Assembly (NCBI RefSeq): GCF_025399195.1
Contig: NW_026252150.1
Coordinates: 63,078 to 127,077, forward strand
DNA from: Umbelopsis ramanniana AG
Lineage: Eukaryota > Mucoromycota > Umbelopsidomycetes > Umbelopsidales > Umbelopsidaceae
Length of the DNA stretch: 64,000 nucleotides
Direction: 5' to 3'
The notes under the pieces are model-generated. The model was not told where the DNA came from. It ran no database searches and saw only the letters and a program-made list of their open reading frames with translations. This document shows positions 47,621 to 58,631 of the stretch, one piece after another. Position numbers and translations under genes: made by a program. Position 1 is the first letter of the stretch. Each line of letters starts with the position of its first letter.

Positions 47621-48678
47621 GTATTTTTTGTTTTTTAGTTTTCAACAGCATTTCTTGAAATCTATAGAAGCTAGGATCTGGAATCACAATGCACAGCTCT
47701 TATTTTACAGCCTTCTCCACTTGCAGTGTGAGAGATAGACTCAAAACATAAATTTGTTTACAATTTAGTTTCAGGCAGAACTCCAGACGCTCAACAGAAA
47801 CTTGGGAATAACCAATCGAACACCGTTTATTTGTAAAACTCCTCGGCACAAGAAAAACTTTCGTGCGACTAACGAGATGTAAATTTTTTTTTAGATTGCC
47901 TGCATATGTCAACACTCTTTTTGCGGTGCAAATATGCAGCTGCAGCTTATTTCATCCAAAGTTCAGTTACCCCAGAAATTGTCATGTACTCGTCGTGCAA
48001 CCGACAAATAATTGGGAGAGCACAAAATTACGTGTGGAGTCCCGTGTCGCGGCTGAATTACAAATTCTAAGTGCAAAAATGCTTAAGTCATCTCTTTCGG
48101 ATGATGATGGGTCAGTTTACCATGACTCGCTTTAGCTCTTTACTAAAGCAAAGCGTACGCAAGTCATGCATTATGCCGCGCGTGAGCCAAAATGAGATAC
48201 GGGAGGAACGGATTCACACAAAACCAGTGAGAAAAACATTGCTTGTCAATTTCCCCACACACACGCAAGGTGAACACATTTGGGAAGGCTATGGGTTGTG
48301 GATCACAAGAGTTTCATACCAAATAGGGACCGGCTGTTTATACCTCATGTACAAGGAAATAGAAGTGCTTTATAGCCCTTACAAATTAGAAATGGTATTC
48401 CGATCACTCTGTGGTCCATATTCAACTTTATTTTGGCACTGAGTGTTCTTTGACTCTTAGAAATGAAAACTCTTTCAATGACCGGGGCCATGAGGTTCTT
48501 ATCAGGAGCGGCGTGAGTAAAATCCATGATATGCCTACCAAATTTGGCAGCGTTATCATCGGACTTTACGCCTCTCGGAAACCATCTACCCAATCACAGC
48601 CAATGCGGACATGAAGTCTCGAATATAAAGTACACAGGGTTTCGATATCTACCGTTTATACCCTTCATTTATAGCAGT
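47621..48678. other. Upstream region of the sugar transporter, no gene seen
   Basis: About 1.06 kb. Overlapping short frames on both strands show no family motif. The part next to 48679 presumably holds the transporter promoter. Confidence 0.4.
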
Positions 48679-50497
48679 ATGACCAAGCCTTCACACGAAC
48701 AAGGTACACAAGTTGTTGGTTATAGACAGATACAACCATCATAGCCAACGTATATGCTAATATACCGCATTCTCTACAGGGTTCACCGTATATTCCACCC
48801 TCTGCGCCTTTATAGCAGCGATATCAGGCTTCAATGTGGGCTGGCACATAGGTATGAGCTGTAAAATTTTTTTATGATGACCACCAAAGACAACATATAA
48901 TTCATCAACCATCAATAGGTGTTGTCAATATGCCAATGGCCATCATCACATCGTGCACTACCACATCCTCCTCCGCTATTCCTGATTGTTTGCCAATGGC
49001 CGATTATATGTGGGGCTTGACAGTTGGATTTTACGCCCTTGGTGGTATTGTTGGTGGAATGGGCACCATGTACACCAACGTCTGGTTTGGACGTCGTGCC
49101 AATCTCCTTATCTGTGCTGCCTTCTTTGCTGCCGGAAGCATTTTGACAGCTCTTGCCGTTAATGTTGCTATGGTGAGTGCTTCATAATGTACTATAATTC
49201 AATGATACAAAATTTTAAGCTTTAAATTTTCTAGTATTCTGTTGGAAGAGTCATTGTTGGTATCGGAGCAGGTCTCGCTGGTGCCAGGTAATTATCACAC
49301 TACATCAATCATCGTTATATCGTCTTTACTAATTTATCAATTTCTTGCTATTTCCCAATTTTTTTTTTCTTACTCGCCAATTCATTCATCAGCTGTGCCA
49401 TCTATGTTAGTGAAATTTCCACCAAAAAGACAAGAGGAGCTCACGGAAGTTTCTTCGAATTCTTCCTTAACCTCGGTATTCTCGTCACTCAAGTCTGCGG
49501 TCTATACATGAGCACCGTTCCTACTTGGAGATACCTTTGGGTCATCTCTGCCATTATATCCATTATCCAGTTTGCTCTCTTGTGGTTCTTCACCGTTGAA
49601 TGCCCCAGAAGACTTTGTGCCAACAAAAACTACGATGGTGCTCGTGCCAGTCTTCAAAAACTACGTGGACCAGATTGTGATATTGAAGAAGAACTCAACC
49701 TTCTCATGGAAGCTCGCAAACAAGATGAACAAAGACCTCAACTTTCTATTTGGTCTGTCCTTCGTGGCAAGGATCGCAAGGTCCTCATTGCTACTGTTCA
49801 TGTCTGTATCCTCCTTGCCTATAACCAAATCGGTGGTATTGGACCTATGAGTGTCTATTCTGTCAGTTTCTTTACCAGCATCTTCAAAGGTGATACCCAC
49901 ATGGCTACCACTCTCAGTTTGGTCTGTTCAGCTGCCAACATCGTTGCTACTGCTATTGCCGTTGTGCTTATGAACAAGGTCGGACGCAAGGGCTTCATGA
50001 TGATTTCTACCGCTGGTATGACCATCGCATGTATTGGTATCGTTATTGGTTCCAGTGTCGCCACCGATAAAACGGGACCTCTCATCATCTTTTCTGGTAT
50101 GTTGATATATGCATTTATCTCACCATGTTCAAAAAAAATACCTATGTCTAATTCGTTTATGTTTGTAGCTATTCTCTATCTTTTCACCTATTCTTGTGGA
50201 TGTGGTGTTGTTCCATGGATGATTGCTCCAGAGCTACTCCCTCTTCGCGGATTGGCCGCCGGTTCTGCGCTTGGCAACGGAACAAACTGGCTTGTGAACT
50301 TTGTAGAAAATACCCTCTGGCCCTTGATCTATAATCGTCTTCAAAACTACTCTTTCATCCTTTTCATTGTCATCAACTTTGTGGGATTCCTGTACTCCTG
50401 GCTTTGCTTTGAAGAGACTACTGGAAAAGAGCTCGATCAGCTTGACGGGGATGATACCAAAAAAATTCAACATCTCGAAGATGCCAAAGATTTTTAA
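48679..50497 (+). CDS. MFS sugar (hexose) transporter
   Basis: Exons start at ATG 48679 (MTKPSHEQG) and join to FTVYSTLCAFIAAISGFNVG, the first membrane helix. Later blocks: WGLTVGFYALGGIVGGMGT, WFGRRANLL (loop 2-3 motif), YSVGRVIVGIGAGLAGA, CAIYVSEISTKKTRGAHGSF, WRYLWVISAI, VECPRRLCA (PESPR equivalent), then YNQIGGIGPMSVYS, GRKGFMM, CGCGVVPWMIAPELLPLRGL, GTNWLVNFV and CFEETTGKELDQL. This is the sugar-porter family with 12 helices, about 500 residues, plasma membrane. GLUT-like features suggest hexose uptake; specificity is not visible. The PET motif is written EETTGKE. An intron of about 70 nt splits helix 9/10. Confidence 0.92.
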
Positions 50498-50748
50498 ACT
50501 CTCCAATTGTATATCTTAACTAACTGTAATAAAATCCAATGGTATATCCTCAACTCTTTATTGAAATCATTCAACTTTTTGACAGCGAAACTTTTCCACT
50601 ATTAGTTGGTAGATAATGTGATCCCAATAAGTGCTTTATTGTAGCAAATATAAACGATTTGTCATTATCGTTATGGAAATAAGAATGTCTCTTTTATCAA
50701 AAAGTTGAAAAAAACAACCATATAGTCAAACCAGATTGAGAGGTCAAG

Positions 50749-53357
50749 TTATTTTTGCAGTTCTAGTCTTGGTCCAGTCAGGTTAGAGCGGATTCCATGG
50801 ACTAGTTGTTCAATGTCAATATGTACACCTGCTGAATCTTTTACGTTGAGGTTATCATCTTCTGCAATAGGAGAAGGTGAGTTTTTCCATCTCGCTAGCC
50901 AGTCAAGCACCTCCTTGTGCCATTTCAAAGAATTGGCAGGCTTCAAGACCCTGAGGATGAAATGTCAGAAACAGAGCCCACAAAAACACAATGGTCACCA
51001 TTGACTTACCAATGGTTCTCGTCGGGGAAATACACTAGTTTCGATGGAACACCTTGGCGTTGCAAAGCAGTGAATGTAGCCAAGCCTTCACCATCTACTA
51101 AACGATAATCACGAGCGCCATGGATGACAAGGGTAGGTGTTTTCCAGTTAGCAACATAATTGGATGGAGACCATCGTTCATATGATAAGCGGTGGAAAGG
51201 ATTGAAAGGAACACCTCCAAACTGCGATGGAAATAGATGTATGTCAACAGTGAATATGAGCAAACTCAAAAAATAAATATGTGGGCTTACCTCGCGTTCA
51301 GGGAAGTACAATTCATCGGTTGTGTAGAATGAGTTGATCGTAGAAAACATTCCATCGTGGTTAACGAGGGCTTTGAATCGTTTGCTGTGACCGTTGATCC
51401 AGTTAATCATATATCCACCATAGGAAGCTCCAAGACCAAACACATTGTCGGCATCCACGAAGTCAAAGTTCTCAATAACGTAAGTGAGACCTTTATCCAA
51501 ATCATAGTAGGGATAAGATCCCCAGTTGTTGCGAATAGCATCACAGAACTCTTGACCATATCCGGTAGAGCCATGAGGATTGATGGCTACAGTAACGTAT
51601 CCAGCAGCGGCATATATTTGGGGGTTCCAACGAGTAGACCTAAAAAACAGACTATGTTCATATTTTGAATCTTTAATTGATCTGAAGGTAAACTTCCACT
51701 TACCAAGATGAGCCCCAGCTACCTTGAGGGCCTCCGTGAATCAAGAACGCGACAGGATACTTTTTGGAAGAATCAAAATCAGTAGGTTTTATAATCCAGC
51801 CATGAACCTTGGCGTTGAGTGAGCCGTTAAACCAAAATTCCTCAGGAGTAGGCATATCCAATCCTTTCATGAGAACTGCGAGTTCATTCGTGACGCCGTA
51901 GGTCTTGAGTTCCCCACTTTCCAAGTCCACGCTAGACACAATGTTGGGATGGTTCATAGATGCAAGACTGAAAACTAGCTTTCCATTCAAAACTGACAAG
52001 GACGAAGCCGTGTGCTTTTCGGTCAAAGTCTTAACATTGCCTGTTTCTCTTTCGATGGCGAAGATTTTGGTATGACCGTGCTCCTCTGCAGTTACAAAGA
52101 TAGTTTTGCTGTCCTTGGAGAACACAAGCGAGGAAGGACTGCGATCCCAATTTTCAGCAACATAAGTACGAGTTTTACCATCGTAAAGGACGATGCGGTT
52201 GCGGTCGGCTTCGTATTTCGGTTCGAGCATTTGCAAGTAGGCCAAGGTACCATCAGGTGCAAAAACAGGGTTATTGGCAGCGGCTGGAATATCGTGGTTA
52301 ATAGCGACAGGTTCACTGTTGCCATCAGTTGAAACAAGGTAAACGTGTTGAGATGTTTCCCAGGCTCCTTCAGGACCAGAGATTTTGGACACAAATGCCA
52401 GCTGTTTGCCTGCGTGAATACCATGGTCAGCCCGGCAATTATACAAGATTGAACCTCTAGAAGAGAAAATGCTCACCATTGGGAGATAAGTCAAAGTTGG
52501 CGGCATCTCCAAAAGGCAAAACTGGAGACTCCTAAATAATAATTACGCTCATATTTATAAGTATACGCGATTTTTAACATATTTCTCTGTTTCAGCGATC
52601 GTCTTACCAAGTTGCCTCCTTTCATCAAATTTTTGGGAGACCCATTCACTTGATATTTTCCATCCTGAAGTTCGAGTTTGACAATGAAGATATTGTTCTT
52701 CTTTGCTGAGGTGAAATGGTCCCAATGACGAACCATGAGAGAGTCGTAGACGAGAGCACTATCCTTTTTCTCTTTCTGTATCTTTTCATCTTCGGCGCGA
52801 GCACCTTCCAAAGTTCCGTCTTGATAAACTGCAGCAGAGAAGGCAAGCAACTTGGACTCAGCGTAGAACTTGAAGTTGGAGACATCGACGGGGAATTTCG
52901 TCAATTGATAGGGCTTGGCATCCGATTCACGGATATTTAACACATACACTTGACCGACATCAAGGTCTATGCCAGTTTGGTAGAATGCAATATGATCATC
53001 ATCCAAGAAAAAGGCGTCATCCTGCTGATAGTCTAAGCTTGCAGCCGTGACGGTACCTATCTTGGAATTTTCCAAATCTACTACGTGTAGGTTCTTGGTG
53101 CTCTTATGGTAATTAAAGATTAGTTCAAATAGATGCGCTAAGAGGTTATGAAAAGGCATTTTTAAACTTACTTTGTCAGCAGTGGTATTGTACTGTGACT
53201 GAGCAAATACAGCGCGTTTGCCAGACGGTGCTGTTGCTACACCGCCTGGTCGTGGTAAGGTCACCAACTCATGAGGAGATAGAATTCTAGCTTCTCCTGT
53301 AATGGCCATCAAAGCACAAATCCCCGCGAAACAAAAAGATTTCAGCGTCTTCTTCAT
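50749..53357 (-). CDS. DPP5: Secreted dipeptidyl-peptidase 5 (S9 family)
   Basis: Starts at 53357 with a signal peptide (MKKTLKSFCFAGICALMAIT). The N-terminal beta-propeller half contains ILSPHELVTLPRPGGVATAP, DLENSKIGTVTAASLDYQQD, AFVSKISGPEGAWE and DRSPSSLVFSKDSKTIFVT. The C-terminal alpha/beta-hydrolase half has FLIHGGPQGSWGSSW, INPHGSTGYGQEF, the nucleophile GASYGGYMINW, the acid HGARDYRL and the base ENHW, so the triad is complete. Fungal DPP5 enzymes release X-Ala/X-Gly-type dipeptides outside the cell. Total is about 700 residues over several exons with 55-90-nt introns. It shares a short divergent promoter with the LSB5-like gene; that promoter holds a cluster of CCGGACC motifs. Confidence 0.94.
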
Positions 53358-53499
53358 TGCACTGTTCTGCAGAAGTAAAGAACAAGCAAAAGCGGAATCT
53401 AGAGTCGGTTATCATTTTGGGAATTTGCTGCCTTTTTTTGACTGTCTGACTTTCAACTCTTTCTTGCTCTGCATCCGTTCATTCGGCCGCATTCTCATC

Positions 53500-53585
53500 T
53501 TTGGTCCGGTCCGGACCTGTTCGGTGATTTTGACTTCAAACAGCCACGATACGGGACGCCGGACCAAAGCAGCTTTGCCCGGACC
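53500..53585. promoter_or_regulatory. CCGGACC/GGTCCGG motif cluster in a divergent promoter
   Basis: Motif copies start at 53503, 53508, 53511 (overlapping, together giving the palindrome GGTCCGGACC at 53508-53517), 53559 and 53579. TTTGGTCCGG (53500-53509) and CCGGACCAAA (53559-53568) form an exact inverted repeat. The cluster lies about 140 bases upstream of the DPP5 start and 130 bases upstream of the LSB5-like start. It may be a zinc-cluster-type (CGG-based) binding site; the factor is unknown. Confidence 0.5.
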
Positions 53586-53716
53586 TTCACGTTACTTTAT
53601 TGGCAGTTGGTGTTCCATTGACGTCATGAATTTCGTGCGCCGCTCCACCACATTCATTAGGTTGAGTTCAGTTGCAATAAGCTCAAACCCTTGCTTGATT
53701 CTCCCTTTCCTCGACA

Positions 53717-55307
53717 ATGGGCATTTTCTCGGAAGAAACGCAGAAGACATCGGTCACTCACTATGTCGGTAAGTGATAACTCTTCTAGATATGGACGCAA
53801 AGGAATGCCTTTTGCCTTGTCACTGAAGCGACTCGTTATCAAGACCGGCTTTCCAACTATGACGAAATAGAGTGGTATCAGTTTCAACAGCTCTCAGAAG
53901 TTATTCTCATACAAGAAAATGGGCCACGGGAAGCAGTGGAGGCCGTTAGGAAGCGTCTGAAGCACGGTACTTCTCAGCAAAAGATCCGGGTTCTTGAAGT
54001 AAGTGTTTAGGCTTCGAAAATCAAAGCTATTGGCATCCTAACACTCTGCTACTCGCGTAGGTTCTTAAATTGCTCATGGAGAACAGTAACCAGCGGTTCC
54101 ATCGTAGGTGAAGCGTTTTTATTTGATTATTTTGGTCAGCCTCAGACTCATCGTGATGCCCCTGCTTTCATAGGTCAGCTGACATCCAACGAAAAGATGC
54201 GCGAACGTATCGAGATCATAATTACCAGTCCGGTAAGAATAACGCATTTGTTCTGGCTCTTCGCTATACAGCGTCATAACACACGATTACAATAGACGGA
54301 AGACATGGAGCTTCGAAAGGAATTGGTGTCGTTACTCGGAACTTGGTCTGCTAAATATAAGGATGAGCCAGGTATGCGCGCTATCGCAGACTTATACGAA
54401 CTTGGAAGGTCCAAACTGGGTCTTGGATCGGTAAGCGATTGATTAAGCGCATCGTGATGAATGAGAGACTGTTACTCATGACTTGGACCTATTGAACTAG
54501 TCACGACGGCCAAAGTCCCGCAGTGTGTCTTCTAGACCACCGCAATCGCCTGTTCAAGTATCTCCATCTGCCCCAACCACATCCAATATTATTGATGTTG
54601 CAGACGATATACCACCACCACAACCCGTTCGTGCTCCTCAGCAACCTCCTCCGACTAAGGAACAGAAACGGCGCTCGCTCCCTCCTTCAAAACCTGCTGC
54701 AGCAAAAACAAAGCCAAGAAGCAACACCGTCAACTCACCACAACAATCTGGTAGTCGCTTCAATTTCCAAACTGCAAAACCGAAAATCATCGAGCAGATT
54801 GCTCTTGCTAATCAGAACTGCAATAATTTGATGAATGCGCTCAAGTTAATCAACACCGAAGAGGACCGATGGGAAGTGGAGCTCCAGCATGATGCTCGCA
54901 TTCAAGAATATGTTGAAAAGTGTGAAGAGAGCAAAAAGAAGATCGTCCGATATACTAGATTGGTTGAGGATGAGGACTGGATAGGTACGCTTCTAGCTAC
55001 AAACGAAGACCTACTTAAAGCTCTTCAAGCGTACGAAATGATGAGTATTGGTGAAGCTCCGGCGCAAATGCCATCTCCTACTGCCATGCAATCAGCTCCT
55101 CCTCCACAACCACCACGTCCCGGCCCTTATCAAACATCTTCGTCTACACCCCCACCTAATGATGCACCTGTTGACATCTCTGGAATGCATATATCTATTC
55201 CTCCACCGCCGTCCATGCCAGCTAGACCTGATCCTGCAGATCCATTCGCAGATCCATTTGCTGATCCAGAAACCCCTATTGAGGAATATCCTCGCCATCG
55301 CGACTAA
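53717..55307 (+). CDS. LSB5: VHS/GAT-domain protein, Lsb5-like
   Basis: Six exons from ATG 53717 (MGIFSEETQKTSVTHYV). The VHS-like half has IEWYQFQQLSEVIL, EAVEAVRKRLKHGTSQQKIR, LEVLKLLMENSNQRFH, MRERIEIIITSP and LVSLLGTWSAKYKDEPG, in order. A Pro/Ser linker then leads to a GAT-like helical segment (IEQIALANQNCNNLMNALKL, then EDRWEVELQHDARIQEYVEK, DWIGTLLATNEDLLKALQAY). The tail is Pro-rich and ends with DPFADPFADPETP, where yeast Lsb5 has endocytic-adaptor-type motifs. In yeast Lsb5 binds Las17 and Arf and ubiquitin in endocytosis. The length is about 430 residues; the assignment as Lsb5 rather than a GGA protein follows from the lack of a gamma-ear domain. Confidence 0.9.
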
Positions 55308-55949
55308 TGTATGAAGTGAATTGAATATATATGATTCGGTAATCACTGTATGCAGTGTTGACGGATTGTGATCAGAAGCTACCTATCCCCATGTTATTTT
55401 TGTTACGGCTTTTATCTTCCCCGAATTGCTGGTCTTCTCTTTTGCCTTTCTACACTCTCAGATTTCTACATAGTTGTATATCCAACATTGAGTCCCTAAA
55501 CTGTCTCTTCAGTTTTTTGTGCTCGTTTTCTTTGCCTCACGTATTATTAAAATTCTACTTTACGGACGGGTTTATTTTTGCTCGCAAACATATTGGAAGA
55601 TTGCCGTGGTCTGAATGTAAACTTGTTCATATGCTGGAAGTCACCATACAACAAGTGTTTTATATTAAAGGCTCACTACATAGGTTCGTCCGCAGCGACA
55701 ATTTGAAGCAACACGTTCGTTATGCGCTGAGCGAACTTGAAGCATTTTAGCAGTTGTTACTTTAGAGCTTAAAATCAAACCATCTCAGAACAACCTGGCT
55801 GTAAATAGCCCATATCGACTTGGGCTCAAAGCATGTGATGTGCTAAGATAACTTTGATGACCATACTGTGCTTCGAAAATTTCATAGGGGTCGCATAACA
55901 TAGCTTACATATAGTAAATGAAATATTCCCCAATTCCCAGTCTTCGACC
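55308..55949. other. Intergenic region without a visible gene
   Basis: About 640 bases after the LSB5-like stop. A short hairpin AGCCCA...TGGGCT lies at 55807-55826. Nothing else is recognised. Confidence 0.35.
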
Positions 55950-55954
55950 GTCAA

Positions 55955-56510
55955 AGAACCTAGTTTTTGACAAGTGTGGCAACTTTTCCAGATTTTTTCG
56001 GGTTTGTTTGTTTCGTCACGAAACTGTAAAGCAATAAATTAGCGAGGTTATCCATCGACAGATACAATACTTACATTGACCTTCCAAAATAAAGTTGGTA
56101 AGGTTGAAGCTATCAAGTGAAAGCCAGTGTGCGTTGTTCAGTTCTTTCAGTTTCCTATTTTCTCATTCAAGCAGAGGAACATAGTTTTGCAACTGAAGGA
56201 TGTGCTATTCCTTTGGAGGTAGATCATCCACAGGTCTGCCACTAATACCTATTGACGAGGTATTCGCCATCAATCTATGAGAAAGATAAAGGTTGCTTAC
56301 TTCCTCTCCATTTGCTCTATGGAAAGAGAAGTTGCTACAGATGGTTGTTATGGATTATAAAGCTGATGGTTTACGCCAACTACAATATTGCCCTCGAAGC
56401 ATCGATACCGAGCTTGATAAATTGCACACCAAATCCTCAAAATGGTCCATTTGGGTAGTCAGCTATAAAATAACGAAGTCAAGTAATTTTTAATGTAATC
56501 ATCACAGCCA
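55955..56510 (-). pseudogene. Decayed small multi-exon gene, coiled-coil type
   Basis: On the minus strand coding-like pieces appear in order: an ATG-GCT followed by intron-like GTGATG...TTTATAG and then LTTQMDHFEDLVCNLSSSVS; a stretch HILQLQNYVPLLE; then ENRKLKELNNAHWLSLDSF and LTNFILEGQ; a clear intron GTAAGTATTG...TTTACAG at about 56025-56074; and a final piece FVTKQTNPKKSGKVATLVKN ending in TAG. The middle carries in-frame stops (after PPKE and after PLLE) that no good-sized intron removes. The ENR-LKEL-xxxH-xSL segment weakly recalls the FGFR1OP2/SIKE coiled-coil family. It may be a pseudogene of that type, or a real gene with very short introns. Confidence 0.35.
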
Positions 56511-56820
56511 TTGTTCGTTTTCATCTATGGCGGCTAAAGTGGTACAACTTCGCGCACATCCAACCACAAAAAGGCACTAGTTTTATACCTTTGGGAAATC
56601 TTAGACCCACCAAAAGACCCAAAAGCAGCATGTATTTCAACAATTACTTAACACATAATCATGCATAGGTCATATTCGCACTTTACACTCCTACATCTTC
56701 ACTTTGAAAGTATTTCATTTTTGGGTAACAGAATTCAAGAGCAATAAATCATTACATCGAATTTTTGAAATGTTAATCTGAAGACAATTTAGAATGACAA
56801 AACATTTGACTTTATATCAA

Positions 56821-58631
56821 TCAAGTCCCTGCTCTGCATACATGCTGGTTTGCAGCGTTTAGCGTGCAAACAGTCAGTGTTCCGCAAACACCTGTCCTAA
56901 TGCTACCACTTACGCATCTGTACCACCAAGGAGAATGAGGATTAACATCACATCTGTCCCCAGTAAAGCTGCAGGAAGGAGCATTGGAACATCGTATGGC
57001 TTGTCCAGTTACGGGATCAGGAGCAGCTTGATTACAAACTTGATCGTTGGCACAGCTTCCAAATCCAATGACGTTGTTGGTGCAGGTTGCATAAAATGGT
57101 TGTGAACCAGGGGCGTTGCAATTGAGACCAGTAAAATCACAATAGGTAGTTGGGTTGAAAGGGCAATATCCAAGTATATCCTTGTTCGGGACACAAACTC
57201 TTCCAGCACCACATCTTGATCGGACTGTACAGCCACCTTGGCAAATGGTGAACCACGCAGTACTTCCTACATTTTCGCATTGAAAGCCCGTAAAGCTGCA
57301 AGGAATACAGGTTGGTGTAGGTGAGGAATCTTCTGATGTCTCTGAAGGAGCAGTAGAAGAGGCAGTGGTTTCCACTCCTCCTATCGTTGGGCATATTGAT
57401 GCTGGCCCATCTGTGCTTAGACCTCCACCACTAGTGACGGTTCTTGTAACTGTCTCTCCATCGATAGTATCGGTAATTGTTACAGGACCAGAACCTATCG
57501 TTGGGCATGTTGATGCTGAGCCATTTGTGCTTGTACCTCCACCATTAGTGACGGTTCTTGTAACTGTTTGTCCATCAATAGTATCGGTAATTGTTGCAGT
57601 ACCATAACCTGTTGTTGGGCAAGTTGATTCTGGACCATTCGTGCTTGTACCTCCGCCGTTGGTGACGGTTCTTGTAACTATCTGTCCATCAATAGTATCA
57701 GTAATTGTTATAGCACCATTCGTGCTTATACCTCCACCATTGGTGACAGTTCTTGTAACTGCCTTTCCATCAATAGTATCGGTAATTGTTGCAGTACCAT
57801 AACCTGCCGTTGGGCATGTTGATGCTGGACCATTTGTGCTTGTACCTCCACCGTTGGTGACGGTTCTTGTAACTATCTGTCCATCAATAGTATCGGTAAT
57901 CGTTGCAGTACCATAACCTGTCGTTGGACATGAAGATGCGGCTTCACCTATACTTGTGCCACCACCGTTTGAAACTGTTCTTGTGTATACTCTTCCAGCA
58001 ATAGTGTCAACGATTACCACACGAGTAGAAGAAACTGAAGGACAAGGAGTCACAACGCCATTTGTAGTTATGCCAGCGCCATTTGTAACAGTTCTGGTGG
58101 TAGTCATTCCATTTATAACGTCAGTAATGGTTACGGTACCAGCTACTGTTGTCGATGGTACAGGTGCTGCTAAAGCAGTTTGAACTGAATATTGCGTCTT
58201 CTGGCCTTCAGTCACAGTTCTGGTAATTGAGTTGCCGTTTACTATATCCGTAATAACTAGAAAGACTGGAGCTCTTGTGGGAATATTGAAAATTGAGCCT
58301 TGACCATTAGTAACTGTTCTCACAAAGGGAGTACTGTCAATGATATCCGTGAATATAGCAGGGGTTGGACTTGTGTGCAGTATGACAATGTTGCAACGTC
58401 ATCGAAGCAACTTTCTGTAGTTGATTCACATATCACTTGTGTGAGAGTGCACTGCTTGGAATCTTCATAACTATCGCTGTCATCTCCCTTGTTTTCTCTT
58501 GACCATAATTTCGCACCCAAAGAATTGCCTTTCGCACCGCGGATTTCAGTACTGCGGACAGTAAATGCTACTGTAACAGTAACAAAGACTACAATGTAAT
58601 TGTATATTGCTACCCTGCGGAAGAGAACCAT
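56821..58631 (-). CDS. Repeat-rich secreted/cell-wall protein with Cys-rich C-terminal modules
   Basis: The N-terminal segment at 58631 (MVLFRRVAIYNYIVVFVTVT) gives a signal or anchor helix. The body (56821-58370) has tandem units of about 38 residues (TITDTIDGQIVTRTVTNGGG followed by a TSTNGPASTCP-type end), seven or more copies of varying identity. The last 170 residues form three Cys-rich modules (CSFTGFQCENVGSTAWFTIC; CDFTGLNCNAPGS...YATC; CSFTGDRCDVNPHSPWWYRC) that resemble chitin-binding CBM19-like domains with aromatic residues. Expected location is the cell wall. The N-terminal segment and the body are in different frames near 58380; only a weak intron (donor GTCAAG, acceptor ACACAAG) joins them, so either that intron or a frameshift is involved. 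Confidence 0.65.
57390..58000 (-). repeat. Tandem ~114-bp coding repeats
   Basis: Units of about 114 bp (38 codons) recur inside the wall-protein gene, for example GTGACGGTTCTTGTAAC seen on the plus strand near 57433, 57549 and 57661. One unit is shortened (57700-57750), as expected for unequal exchange. Units further toward the 5' end of the gene (58000-58350) are more diverged. Confidence 0.85.

Noticed and set aside
55807-55826. AGCCCA/TGGGCT hairpin as a terminator or small RNA
   Set aside because: Six base pairs with no other supporting feature; expected by chance in 64 kb.
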